Below are positions 9,007-18,130 of a DNA stretch of 64,000 nucleotides, in pieces. The DNA is from Bacillus sp. SD075. Lineage in GTDB: Bacteria > Bacillota > Bacilli > Bacillales > DSM-1321. The first letter of the stretch is position 1. The number at the start of each line of letters is the position of its first letter. The notes under the pieces are model-generated. The model was not told the DNA's origin, did not search any database, and saw only the letters and a program-made list of their open reading frames with translations. The stretch lies in assembly GCF_017355165.1 (NCBI RefSeq), contig NZ_JADILK010000007.1, positions 118,085 through 182,084 of the forward strand, written 5' to 3'. Position numbers and translations under genes: made by a program.

Positions 9007-10943
9007 TAAAAAGGATATGTGCCCCTGCTGGACTCGCGTTTTTCTTTGTTTTATCCATTTTGGGAGGGGATGTTACAGCGAAGGGATCAGAGAATGAAAA
9101 ATCAGTATCAGACATTCAGGAAATCGTAGAAAACATGACAATCGATGAAAAAGTTGGTCAAATGCTCATGCCGGATTTTCGTAATTGGCAAAAACAAGGA
9201 GAAGAGAAGGCGACCGGGTTTATTGAAATGAACTCAGAAGTTGCAAGCATCATCAAAAAATATCATCTGGGCGGTGTGATTCTGTTTGCTGAGAATGTAG
9301 TCGATACCGAACAAACGGTTCGGCTTACCGATGGTTTGCAGATGGCAAGCCCGGACCTTCCGCTGTTCATAACGATTGATCAGGAAGGAGGAATCGTAAC
9401 TCGCCTTCAAACTGGAACGAACCTTCCTGGTAATATGGCACTTGGAGCAGCCAGAAAAGGGAGTTACGCTTATCAATCTGGAGTAATCATTGGTAAGGAA
9501 CTGTCGTCACTTGGCATAAATGTCAATTTCGGGCCGTCAGTCGATGTCAATAATAATCCCGGAAATCCTGTCATTGGCGTTCGTTCCTTTGGTTCTGATC
9601 CGGAACTTGTATCAAATCTTGGCATTCAGACGATAAAAGGATTGCAAAATCAGAACATGATAGCGACGACCAAGCATTTCCCTGGCCACGGAGATACAGC
9701 AGTCGATAGTCATTACGGTCTCCCCCTTGTTTCTCATGATAAAGAACGTTTGCGTTCCATCGAGTTGGTTCCTTTCCAAAGGGCCATCAATGCTGGAGTT
9801 GATATGATGATGACTGCACATGTTCAGTTTCCTGCAGTCGATGATACCACGTATATCAGTAAACAAGACGGTCAGGAAATTATGGTTCCTGCAACGTTGT
9901 CACATAAGGTCATCACGGGTCTATTACGTGAAGAAATGGGTTTTAACGGTGTTGTGGTTACAGATGCTTTGAATATGAAAGCCATCGCGGATAACTTCGG
10001 ACAGGAAGAAGCTGTGGTCCTTGCCTTGAAATCTGGAGTTGATATTGCATTGATGCCAGCACAAGTTAATTCGCTTCAAATGGAAAAGAATATAACCTCT
10101 GTATTCAATGCAGTGAAGGCAGCAGTGGAAAGCGGGGAAATTCCTCTAGGTGAAGTCAATCAATCTGTAACGAGGATACTTGAACTGAAAGTGAAACGAG
10201 GGATATTAAACCCTGACGACACTCCGATCGATAAAAAAATTGAAACCGCGCTTCAAGTGGTCGGGAATGAAGATCATTTGAAAAATGAAAGGAAAATAGC
10301 GGAAGATGCCATCACCCTATTGAAAAATGAAGACAAAACATTGCCTTTCAAACCTAAGAAACATGATAAAATTTTAATTCTTGCTCCTTTTGATGACCAA
10401 GTTGAATCCATGTCCAGAAGCATCACCGAATTAGCTGATAAAAAGAAAATAAAGAAAGTCCAAATAACGGGCATGAGTTTTTCAGGAAAGTCATTTTCAG
10501 ATCAAGTGGCCAGACTCATTGATGGATCGGACTTTGTCATAACTGGGTCCTATATTGTCAAAAACGATCCAGCTGTCAATGATGGAGTGATAGATGATAG
10601 TATTCAAGATTCGGCGACGTGGGCAACAGCCTTCCCTAGGGCGGTCATGAATCATGCTAAGAAAAAAGATAAAGAATTTGTTTTAATGAGTTTAAGAAAC
10701 CCTTATGATGTCGCAAACTTTGAAGAAGCAAAAGCGGTTCTTGCTGTTTACGGGTTCAAAGGGTATTCGAATGGGCGTTATAGACAGCCCAATATCCCAG
10801 CGGGCATCTCGACCATTTTTGGATGGTCAAAACCTAAAGGCAAGTTGCCGGTCGATATACCATCAGTAACTAAGCCCAATGAAAGCCTTTATAAATTTGG
10901 ATATGGATTAGATATTAAATCTGGAAGACCCATTAAAAAATAG
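9003..10943 (+). CDS. nagZ: Secreted beta-N-acetylglucosaminidase NagZ (GH3)
   Basis: 646 residues with an N-terminal signal peptide (about 1-26), hence exported. The GH3 NagZ signature [14 protein letters not shown] spans about 224-237 and supplies the Asp235-His237 acid/base dyad. The nucleophile is Asp321 in [12 protein letters not shown]. The long C-terminal second domain matches the two-domain B. subtilis NagZ (YbbD). It removes GlcNAc from the non-reducing ends of peptidoglycan fragments. RBS AAGGGAGG lies 8 bases upstream; namZ follows after 13 bases. Confidence 0.95.
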   Translation: MIKRICAPAGLAFFFVLSILGGDVTAKGSENEKSVSDIQEIVENMTIDEKVGQMLMPDFRNWQKQGEEKATGFIEMNSEVASIIKKYHLGGVILFAENVVDTEQTVRLTDGLQMASPDLPLFITIDQEGGIVTRLQTGTNLPGNMALGAARKGSYAYQSGVIIGKELSSLGINVNFGPSVDVNNNPGNPVIGVRSFGSDPELVSNLGIQTIKGLQNQNMIATTKHFPGHGDTAVDSHYGLPLVSHDKERLRSIELVPFQRAINAGVDMMMTAHVQFPAVDDTTYISKQDGQEIMVPATLSHKVITGLLREEMGFNGVVVTDALNMKAIADNFGQEEAVVLALKSGVDIALMPAQVNSLQMEKNITSVFNAVKAAVESGEIPLGEVNQSVTRILELKVKRGILNPDDTPIDKKIETALQVVGNEDHLKNERKIAEDAITLLKNEDKTLPFKPKKHDKILILAPFDDQVESMSRSITELADKKKIKKVQITGMSFSGKSFSDQVARLIDGSDFVITGSYIVKNDPAVNDGVIDDSIQDSATWATAFPRAVMNHAKKKDKEFVLMSLRNPYDVANFEEAKAVLAVYGFKGYSNGRYRQPNIPAGISTIFGWSKPKGKLPVDIPSVTKPNESLYKFGYGLDIKSGRPIKK

Positions 10944-10956
10944 GGAGGGAAGCAAT

Positions 10957-12195
10957 TTGAAAAAAATGATAATCCTATTTACCATTTTTCTGTTGACTTT
11001 CGGAATCGTCTCCTCAAAAAGTGTAACCGCTGTTAAAGAGAAGAAAAAGCAAAAGGTCATTCCCGGTATTGAAGTTCTTATAAAAAAAGAAAAGAACGTG
11101 TTAAGCGGAAAGAAAGTCGGCTTGATTACGAATCCGACTGGCATCGATTCAAAATTAACCAGCATCGTCGATTTACTTAATGATGAACCGGATATTAATT
11201 TGACAGCGTTATTCGGTCCTGAACATGGAGTGCGTGGGGATGCGCAAGCTGGTGCAAGTGTTGAATTTTATATTGATGAAAAAACAGGGTTGCCCGTTTA
11301 TAGCTTATATGGCAAAACGAAAAAACCGACGCCAGAAATGTTAAAGGATGTTGAGGTCCTTGTATTTGATATCCAGGATGTCGGAACACGCTATTACACA
11401 TATATTTACACGATGGCTTATGCAATGGAAGCAGCCAAAGAAAATGATATCCCCTTTATCGTGCTGGACCGGCCGAATCCACAAGGCGGGGAGTCGGTAG
11501 ATGGGCCGGTACTTGAACCTGAATTCTCATCGTTTGTTGGTTTGTATCCAATACCGCTTAAGCATGGGATGACTGTTGGGGAACTCGCGACCTTGTTCAA
11601 TAAAGAGTTTAAAATTGGTGCGGATCTAAAGGTCATCAATATGAAAGGCTGGAAGCGAGATATGGATTATGACGATACTGGTCTCCCTTTTGTCTTGCCG
11701 TCTCCGAATATGCCGACAGTTTCCTCTACGTTCGTATATCCTGCTACAGGCTTGATCGAGGGTACGAATGTCTCGGAAGGCAGAGGGACGACTAAACCAT
11801 TCGAGTTGATTGGTGCTCCTTATATAAACAGTAATGAGCTTGCAGGGAAATTAAATGCATTAAGGTTACCTGGTGTAAAATTCAGGGCAGCCTCCTTTAC
11901 GCCTACATTTTCAAAACATGCAGGTAAACTTAGCCACGGAGTGGAAATTTATATCACGGATAGAGAGGAGTTCAAGGCTGTCCCTACTGGACTTCACATC
12001 ATCAAGACCATTCATGACCTATATCCTCGTGATTTCGAATTCCTTGCAGCCAACAATTTCAATTTATTGATTGGAAATGGCTGGGTAATGTCAAGAATTG
12101 AAGAAGGTTCAACAGTAAATGAAATCATGAAAGAATATCAAGTAAAGCAGGATGCTTTTAAAAAGGTTCGCAAAAATTACTTGCTCTATAAGTAA
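10957..12195 (+). CDS. namZ: Exo-beta-N-acetylmuramidase NamZ (DUF1343)
   Basis: 412 residues with a signal peptide (about 1-26). The DUF1343 pattern includes GKKVGLITNPTGID, FGPEHGVRGDAQAG, VFDIQDVGTRYYTYIYTM, DRPNPQGG and EGRGTTKPFE. The B. subtilis homologue (YbbC) releases MurNAc from non-reducing ends of glycan chains and works with NagZ. The start is TTG 10957, 8 bases after GGAGG; an internal ATG at 10966 is possible. A strong terminator follows at 12200-12233. Confidence 0.92.
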   Translation: MKKMIILFTIFLLTFGIVSSKSVTAVKEKKKQKVIPGIEVLIKKEKNVLSGKKVGLITNPTGIDSKLTSIVDLLNDEPDINLTALFGPEHGVRGDAQAGASVEFYIDEKTGLPVYSLYGKTKKPTPEMLKDVEVLVFDIQDVGTRYYTYIYTMAYAMEAAKENDIPFIVLDRPNPQGGESVDGPVLEPEFSSFVGLYPIPLKHGMTVGELATLFNKEFKIGADLKVINMKGWKRDMDYDDTGLPFVLPSPNMPTVSSTFVYPATGLIEGTNVSEGRGTTKPFELIGAPYINSNELAGKLNALRLPGVKFRAASFTPTFSKHAGKLSHGVEIYITDREEFKAVPTGLHIIKTIHDLYPRDFEFLAANNFNLLIGNGWVMSRIEEGSTVNEIMKEYQVKQDAFKKVRKNYLLYK

Positions 12196-12199
12196 GTGG

Positions 12200-12233
12200 A
12201 AAAAGAAAAGTCCGGTTGGGCTTTTCTTTTTTT
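12200..12233 (+). terminator. Rho-independent terminator after namZ
   Basis: AAAAAGAAAAG pairs with CTTTTCTTTTT around a CC/GG-closed GGTT loop, ending in a run of Ts. It begins five bases after the namZ stop. Confidence 0.85.
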
Positions 12234-12382
12234 GAACTTTCGAAGGAGGAGTAAATCGCTAAGACTTTATTCCTGAATATAACCAAATTTATAAATGAAA
12301 TGAAGTTCTAAAATGGAAGGAGCCGTTGTCTAATAGAATAGGGGGTTTGCCCTAAATCAGTAATTGACAGGAGGAAAGCGGA

Positions 12383-13858
12383 ATGAAAAAATATCTACAA
12401 AAAATTGGACGTTCCCTGATGCTTCCAGTAGCCGTCTTGCCGGCAGCCGCCATTTTAATGGGGATCGGTTATTGGATAGATCCATCAGGATGGGGATCGG
12501 GAAGTCCGTTAGCAGCTTTCTTAATAAAAGCAGGTTCTTCGATCATTGACAATATGGCTATCTTGTTTGCTGTAGGAGTGGCGTTGGGGATGTCAAAAGG
12601 AAAAGATGGAGCCGCCGCTTTGAGCGGACTGGTAGCCTATCTAGTCGTCACGACATTGCTCACCACGGACTCGGTAGCGATGTTGCAGGGAATTGATGCA
12701 AAAGATGTAAATCCAGCATTTGAGAAAATTGAAAATGCATTTGTCGGAATCCTCTCGGGTCTTATAGCGGCAGCTCTATATAATCGGTTCAGTAAGGTCG
12801 AACTGCCGGATGCATTCGCTTTCTTTAGCGGTAAGCGCCTTGTCCCGATCCTTACTGCGGTTGCCATGTTACTGGTTTCTCTAATTTTATTCTTCGTATG
12901 GCCACTCATTTACTCCTGGTTAGTTATATTCGGGGAAGGAATAAGTGAATTGGGTGCAGCTGGAGCAGGAGTCTATGGATTCTTCAATCGGCTTTTGATA
13001 CCAACAGGTTTACATCATGCGTTAAACTCCGTTTTCTGGTTCGATGTAATAGGACTTAACGATATCGGTAAATTCTGGGCTGGAACAGGCATAAAAGGAA
13101 CCACAGGCATGTATCAAGCAGGATTCTTTCCCGTCATGATGTTCGGTTTACCGGCTGCGGCCCTTGCCATGTACCATACGGCAAAATCACGGAAGAAAAA
13201 ACAAGTGGCCTCACTAATGCTCGCAGCCGGTTTCGCTTCATTTTTCACAGGAGTTACTGAACCGCTGGAATTTGCTTTCATGTTTGTTGCACCAGCCCTA
13301 TTTGTTGTGCATGCCTTATTAACAGGAATATCGTTAGCTATTGCGGCGACTTTCCAATGGACAGCAGGGTTTGGTTTTAGTGCAGGATTCATTGACTTTG
13401 TTTTAAGTTCAAGATTACCAATGGCAAATGAACCTTATATGCTACTTCTTCAAGGACTGGCTTTTGCTGTCATCTACTATTTCTTATTCCGATTCTTGAT
13501 AACAAGGTTCAATTTAATGACTCCCGGCAGAGAAGATGATACAGAAGATGAGCTTGATGGTGGAGGGGCGATTGCGGAAGCAGACTACAGTCAAGGCGGG
13601 AATAAAGAGAGTAAATTCTTTGGAATGGCTTCCGCTATTTATGAGGGGTTAGGCGGAGACGATAACGTAACATCTGTAGATAACTGTGTTACCCGATTAA
13701 GGGTTGAGGTGGAGAGTATGGGAGCTGTCGATCAGAATAAAATCAAATCAACAGGGGTTGCTGGAATCAATGTAGTGGGTCCCCAAAGCATTCAAGTCAT
13801 CGTAGGGACACAGGTACAATTCATAGCTGATGAAATTGAAAAGATCCGGCGGCAATAG
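12383..13858 (+). CDS. nagP: PTS transporter EIICB, N-acetylglucosamine-type
   Basis: 491 residues with the domain order EIIC (about 1-385, multiple membrane spans) then EIIB (about 415-491). The phospho-acceptor is Cys435 in NCVTRLRVEV. The HHALNSVFWFDVIG segment resembles the GlcNAc/glucose-type permeases, and I infer GlcNAc from the adjacent NagZ/NamZ, which release it. There is no EIIA domain. The start is ATG 12383 with GGAGG 8-10 bases upstream. It has its own unit between terminators at 12200-12233 and 13909-13948. Confidence 0.82.
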   Translation: MKKYLQKIGRSLMLPVAVLPAAAILMGIGYWIDPSGWGSGSPLAAFLIKAGSSIIDNMAILFAVGVALGMSKGKDGAAALSGLVAYLVVTTLLTTDSVAMLQGIDAKDVNPAFEKIENAFVGILSGLIAAALYNRFSKVELPDAFAFFSGKRLVPILTAVAMLLVSLILFFVWPLIYSWLVIFGEGISELGAAGAGVYGFFNRLLIPTGLHHALNSVFWFDVIGLNDIGKFWAGTGIKGTTGMYQAGFFPVMMFGLPAAALAMYHTAKSRKKKQVASLMLAAGFASFFTGVTEPLEFAFMFVAPALFVVHALLTGISLAIAATFQWTAGFGFSAGFIDFVLSSRLPMANEPYMLLLQGLAFAVIYYFLFRFLITRFNLMTPGREDDTEDELDGGGAIAEADYSQGGNKESKFFGMASAIYEGLGGDDNVTSVDNCVTRLRVEVESMGAVDQNKIKSTGVAGINVVGPQSIQVIVGTQVQFIADEIEKIRRQ

Positions 13859-13908
13859 GTCTGGATAAACTGCATTTTGCCTTTTAATGCAACCGATACA
13901 CAAAAAAT

Positions 13909-13948
13909 TCTACGATCGGAATAATATTTTCTGATCGTAGAGATTTTT
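13909..13948 (+). terminator. Rho-independent terminator after nagP
   Basis: TCTACGATC (13909-13917) pairs perfectly with GATCGTAGA (13933-13941) and is followed by GATTTTTAT, about 50 bases after the nagP stop. Confidence 0.75.
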
Positions 13949-14245
13949 ATGATAAAGTACAGCTTAAACGGGCAAAGGATTTATCTTTATTAACTCTGCT
14001 CTAAAATAGAATAAAACGAATCAATGTTCTATAATATATAAGGGGATTGAATGAAGGGTTTGCCATGAATCTTGGAGAATAAGTAATGATGCTCGTCCGC
14101 CTATCATTTGAATAGTTAGGAATTCAGCGGTAAAGAAGGCTGTATACATACACGTCAATCTAAAAACACGATCATATAGTGTACTAAGTTTGGGCAAGGG
14201 ATATCTTGAGCATTTTTCAAACTTTTAGTATGGGAGGTTCCGGTC
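13949..14245. other. Gene-free stretch before the DUF1801 gene
   Basis: No gene of useful length was recognised. A TATAAT at 14030-14035 could be a -10 box, but no convincing -35 lies 16-18 bases upstream. GGGAGG at 14231-14236 is the ribosome binding site of the next gene. Confidence 0.4.
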
Positions 14246-14674
14246 ATGTATAAACAAAAAACCAAGGAAACTGATAGTAGTGTCATTGAGTTCATTGAGA
14301 ACGTCGAGCATCCAAAAAAGCGCGAAGATGCATATGAATTGTTGGATGTTTTCACCAAAACGACAGGTTATGAGGCGAAAATGTGGGGACCGAGCATCAT
14401 CGGGTTCGGTATCTATCATTATAAATATGAATCAGGTCACGAAGGCGATGCCCCTCTGGTGGGCTTTTCCCCTCGAAAAGCTAAAATCAGTTTATATTTC
14501 GCTCCAGGAGATGAAAAAAGGGAAGAATTGTTACAGGCATTTGGAAAACACACTTCCGGAAAAGGGTGTGTGTACATCAATAAAGTGGCAGATATCGATA
14601 TTAATGTATTGAAGGAATTGATTAATCAGTCTGTCGGGTTTTTGAGAGATATGTACCCGGACAATGAAATATAA
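14246..14674 (+). CDS. DUF1801 domain-containing protein
   Basis: A 142-residue cytoplasmic protein without signal peptide or membrane span. The DUF1801 pattern is seen in DAYELLDVFTKTTGYEAKMWGPSIIGFGIY-type sequence at about residues 30-60 and in LVGFSPRKAKISLYF at about 73-90; the ending is VLKELINQSVGF. The family is widespread in Bacillaceae and has no firmly assigned reaction. ATG 14246 has GGGAGG upstream. It appears monocistronic. Confidence 0.8.
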   Translation: MYKQKTKETDSSVIEFIENVEHPKKREDAYELLDVFTKTTGYEAKMWGPSIIGFGIYHYKYESGHEGDAPLVGFSPRKAKISLYFAPGDEKREELLQAFGKHTSGKGCVYINKVADIDINVLKELINQSVGFLRDMYPDNEI

Positions 14675-14722
14675 TAGAAGGTATGATCAGCCTATAATTG
14701 TTTAAGAGGAAGAAGAAAGCGA

Positions 14723-15778
14723 GTGGGAACGAAAATGAGAAAAATTAAAGTGGGCATAGTTGGGTATGGATTGTCAGGAGCTACTTTTCACGCGCCATTA
14801 CTAAGTGTTTTAGGGCAGTTTCAAATAGCGAAAGTTGTCAGCTCCAATAAGGAAAAGGTCCAGAAAGATTTGAAAGATGTGGAAGTGGTAAGGAGCTTAG
14901 AGGAAATTCTTGAAGACGCGTCCATTGATTTGGCTGTTATTACGACACCGAGTGGTTTGCATTATGAAATGGCCAAGCAAAGCTTGTTGGCAGGGAAGCA
15001 TGTCATCCTCGAAAAGCCGATGGTAGTGGAAGCTTGGGAAGCAGAGGAGCTCATTAAGATTGCCGAGGGAAAGAATCTGCTATTAAGTGTCTATCATAAC
15101 CGGAGATGGGATAATGACTTTTTGACTGTGAAAAAACTTATGGATGATGGAGTGCTTGGCGAAATCAATACATATCAAGTCCATTATGATCGATACAGGC
15201 CTATGGTCAGGGATAGATGGAGGGAAAAACCAGGCCCGGGATCAGGCATGCTTTATGATTTAGGATCACATCTCATCGATCAGGCACTGCATTTGTTTGG
15301 ATTGCCGCAATTCGTTTGGGCAGATGTATTTTCCCAAAAAGAAAATGCAGAAACGGATGATTATTTCCACGTGATATTAGGATATGAAAAGCTAAGGGTT
15401 ATCTTGCATTCAGGCTCAATCGTTCCGTATAATGGACCGCGGTATCAGGTGCATGGAAGTAAAGGATCATTTATCAAATACGGTCTCGATTGCCAAGAGG
15501 CTGCCCTAAGCGAGGGGAAAAAACCGATGGATGACTCTTGGGGTGCAGATGATCCTGAATTCTATGGTAAGCTGGTTACGGTTGAAGGAGAAAATGAGGT
15601 ACATGAAACCATTGAAACACGGCATGGATCTTATTTAACGTATTACCAGGCCGTTGCCGAAAGTATATTGAGCGGGAAAACAGCTCCAGTCACTGCCCAA
15701 GAGGGGTTATCGGTCATTAAAATCATTGATGCGGCTTTTGAAAGTAGTAATGGGAAAAAAGCCGTATATATTAAATGA
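14723..15778 (+). CDS. iolW: Gfo/Idh/MocA oxidoreductase, IolW-like scyllo-inositol dehydrogenase
   Basis: A 351-residue NAD(P)-dependent dehydrogenase. The Rossmann start is VGIVGYGLSGATFHAPLL, then the Gfo/Idh motif EKPMV, YHNRRWDNDF and the substrate-site motif DLGSHLIDQALHLFG. These segments closely resemble B. subtilis IolW (YvaA), an NADPH-dependent scyllo-inositol dehydrogenase, so I favour that role. Other sugar or inositol substrates remain possible. The start is GTG 14723 or ATG 14735. A strong terminator follows. Confidence 0.82.
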   Translation: MGTKMRKIKVGIVGYGLSGATFHAPLLSVLGQFQIAKVVSSNKEKVQKDLKDVEVVRSLEEILEDASIDLAVITTPSGLHYEMAKQSLLAGKHVILEKPMVVEAWEAEELIKIAEGKNLLLSVYHNRRWDNDFLTVKKLMDDGVLGEINTYQVHYDRYRPMVRDRWREKPGPGSGMLYDLGSHLIDQALHLFGLPQFVWADVFSQKENAETDDYFHVILGYEKLRVILHSGSIVPYNGPRYQVHGSKGSFIKYGLDCQEAALSEGKKPMDDSWGADDPEFYGKLVTVEGENEVHETIETRHGSYLTYYQAVAESILSGKTAPVTAQEGLSVIKIIDAAFESSNGKKAVYIK

Positions 15779-15790
15779 AATCATTATGAT

Positions 15791-15830
15791 AAGCGGCCTT
15801 ATTCTCAGAAATAAGGCCGCTTTTTATTTT
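15791..15830 (+). terminator. Rho-independent terminator after the iolW-like gene
   Basis: AAGCGGCCTTAT (15791-15802) pairs perfectly with ATAAGGCCGCTT (15811-15822), followed by TTTATTTT. It starts 12 bases after the stop. The rest of the interval to 16016 holds nothing I recognise. Confidence 0.95.
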
Positions 15831-16016
15831 GGTCTAATAAAATCATTAACTTAAGGAACAAATGGAGCAAAAACTAGTGAATTCGAGCGTACGCATGAGT
15901 TTTTAGCCATTTACTCGTGAATTTGAAGCAAATAATCGTATGGTTCGTACATTTACTAGAATATACTGTTTTGAAGAATTTCGATTATAAGAGGGAAAAA
16001 TAAAATCATCATTATG

Positions 16017-16052
16017 AAAACACCCCCGAATAGCGGCTGCTACTCGGGGGTG
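16017..16052 (-). terminator. Rho-independent terminator of the MFS efflux gene
   Basis: CACCCCCGA (16021-16029) and TCGGGGGTG (16044-16052) form a 9-bp GC-rich stem. Read on the minus strand it is followed by TTTTC, about 40 bases beyond the stop of the gene at 16090. Confidence 0.85.
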
Positions 16053-16089
16053 CCATTAAGGTATAAGACTTGTAATGCCCCATTAAGCT

Positions 16090-17277
16090 CTAAGATAAGG
16101 CTTTTGCATGAAGAGATCGTTTTTGCCAAGCCATGGTAATCATCAAAGTAATAAATAAGAGGAACAGGCCCAACATGAACGGGTAGGTAATGTGGACATC
16201 ATACATCATTCCCGCAAGTGTAGGTCCGAGCACATTTCCGATGCTCATATACGCATTATTCATCCCCATTGCAAAGCCCTGCTCATTTCCTGCCATCTTG
16301 GAAATCAGTGTATTAAGAACTGGACGTAAGATGGAAGTGGAAAGGAAGATGATAAGCGAAATTAAAAAGAAAATCAGGTAACTTGTAGCAAAAAGTGATA
16401 GGAGGAAACCGATGGCTGCAACACTGATGAAGATATTCAGCACATTCACTTCCCCGAAACGCCGTACAATCCGGTCTACGACAAACAGTTGTACTATTAC
16501 ACTGACGATACCGGTGGCTGTAACCATGACGGCGATGTCCTTAGGACTTGAATTGAATTGATTATCAAGATAAAGACCAATTACAGATTCATATGCCATT
16601 AAGCCAAAACTCATTACAAGAGTAATGATGAGTGGGATGAAATAGGGCATTTTCACGGATAAGGCAATCTTCCGAACCATCGTTTCTGTTTTTGCATCCA
16701 TGGTTTGAGTAGCCTGTGCCGTTTCGCTTTCTTTTAAAACAAAAATCGAAAATACCACTGCTGATAGGGATACGAGCGCAGAAATCAAAAAGGGAAACTT
16801 CAAGCCAAAGTCAGCTAAAAAACCTCCAATTCCTGGACCGACTACAATTCCCAGGGACATGGCGGCAGATACTAAACTATTGCCTTTGGCGCGTTGATCA
16901 AATGTGGTGATATCGGCTACATAAGCAAAAATTGCGGGTATAAGCAAAGCTGCTCCAATCCCTCCAATGATACGTGAAGCATACAATAACCAAATGGGAT
17001 TGACTGCATAAAAAATAAACATGGATAATGTCAAACCGACCAATCCATAAATAATCATTTTTCTGCGTCCGAATTGGTCAGTCCATTTTCCGGCAATTGG
17101 CGAAAAAATAAGTTGTGCACCTGCGAAAATGGCAATCATTAGGCCAGCGGCGGTTCCGCCTTGATTAATGGAGGCCAGGTATGCTGGTAATATGGGAATG
17201 ATGATCCCGAAACTTCCTATTGCTATAAACATATTGATCATGAGGATAATGATCTTTTTGCGTTGTTCTGCTGACAT
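16090..17277 (-). CDS. MFS multidrug efflux transporter (DHA1 type)
   Basis: A 395-residue membrane protein with about 12 hydrophobic segments. MFS motif A reads GKWTDQFGRRKM (about residues 63-74), and the antiporter motif C reads GIVVGPGIGG (about 143-152). It resembles the Bmr/Blt/NorA drug:H+ antiporters. It is divergent from a MarR regulator whose likely operator (17305-17332) lies between them, so drug-responsive derepression is plausible. ATG 17277. Actual substrates are unknown. Confidence 0.88.
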   Translation of the reverse strand: MSAEQRKKIIILMINMFIAIGSFGIIIPILPAYLASINQGGTAAGLMIAIFAGAQLIFSPIAGKWTDQFGRRKMIIYGLVGLTLSMFIFYAVNPIWLLYASRIIGGIGAALLIPAIFAYVADITTFDQRAKGNSLVSAAMSLGIVVGPGIGGFLADFGLKFPFLISALVSLSAVVFSIFVLKESETAQATQTMDAKTETMVRKIALSVKMPYFIPLIITLVMSFGLMAYESVIGLYLDNQFNSSPKDIAVMVTATGIVSVIVQLFVVDRIVRRFGEVNVLNIFISVAAIGFLLSLFATSYLIFFLISLIIFLSTSILRPVLNTLISKMAGNEQGFAMGMNNAYMSIGNVLGPTLAGMMYDVHITYPFMLGLFLLFITLMITMAWQKRSLHAKALS

Positions 17278-17304
17278 GGACAGCCTCTCTCTCTCTTAAA
17301 AATC

Positions 17305-17332
17305 ATTAACCAATTTAATTCGCATGGTTAAT
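17305..17332. promoter_or_regulatory. Inverted repeat, likely MarR operator
   Basis: ATTAACCA (17305-17312) and TGGTTAAT (17325-17332) are perfect 8-bp arms separated by 12 bases. They sit in the 120-bp gap between the divergent efflux gene and marR. This position suits a repressor controlling both promoters. Confidence 0.6.
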
Positions 17333-17397
17333 TTTTTGATACGCTAATTATGTTATAGTTTTAGATAGATAGTGTCAATAAGAAAGGATTGTCAAAC

Positions 17398-17844
17398 ATG
17401 CATTCAAGTGAATTGTATAATCTACACCTAGAAATCAAGGAACTAAGCAGCCTCTCACAGAAATTGGTGGAACCGTTATTGGTTAAATATGATTTAACTT
17501 CTGTACAGTATCGCGCATTGCAATTAATAGTCTTGAATGAATCCATAGCTGTTAAAGATATTTCGAATCATTTGAAGATCAAACCAGCAGCAGGAACTGC
17601 CCTAATTGACCGGCTTGAACGGAAGAAATTGATTGAGAGGGTACACAGTGAGGATGATCGGCGGGTCGTTCTTATCCAATCCACCAAAATTGGTAGGGAA
17701 TCCTACCATTCCATCAATAAGAGTTTTGCCAAAGTCTTTCGTGACTATTATAGCGTCCTAAATGAAGAGGAAACGGAACGGCTTAAACAAATCGTTGGAA
17801 AACTCACCGAACATGTGTCGTCACACATAGAGAATAAAATATAG
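17398..17844 (+). CDS. MarR family transcriptional regulator
   Basis: A 148-residue winged-helix regulator. The recognition segment is VKDISNHLKIKPAAGTALIDRLERKKLI-like (about residues 52-80), followed by the wing motif EDDRRVVLI. The start is ATG 17398 with AAAGGA nine bases upstream; a TTG at 17389 directly abuts that site and is unlikely. It is divergent from the MFS efflux gene, which it probably represses together with itself. Confidence 0.9.
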   Translation: MHSSELYNLHLEIKELSSLSQKLVEPLLVKYDLTSVQYRALQLIVLNESIAVKDISNHLKIKPAAGTALIDRLERKKLIERVHSEDDRRVVLIQSTKIGRESYHSINKSFAKVFRDYYSVLNEEETERLKQIVGKLTEHVSSHIENKI

Positions 17845-17905
17845 TCTTCCTGACATGTACAATTTCCTTTATAATAGAAAGAAGAAGCTCTATCTATAAA
17901 TTAAA

Positions 17906-17926
17906 GCAGTGAATCCCACTGTTTTT
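17906..17926 (+). terminator. Weak terminator after marR
   Basis: CAGTG (17907-17911) pairs with CACTG (17917-17921) and is followed by TTTTT. The stem is short, so the call is modest. The remaining sequence to 18130 shows no gene. Confidence 0.4.
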
Positions 17927-18130
17927 AAGGGGTGAATTATCAGAATAATTAAAAAACATCAGGGTATGCTCCCCCCGTTTATATGTTAGAAATCCATTTA
18001 AGAAGATATGACGTTTGGAAAATGAATATGTATCAAAAGGATTAAGAAATTTTTTCAATGACTCATCATGAAGAACCAGGCAGAGGAAGTATGCTGTAAG
18101 CGGAGAATCTCAAAAAAGGAGATGGTAAAA

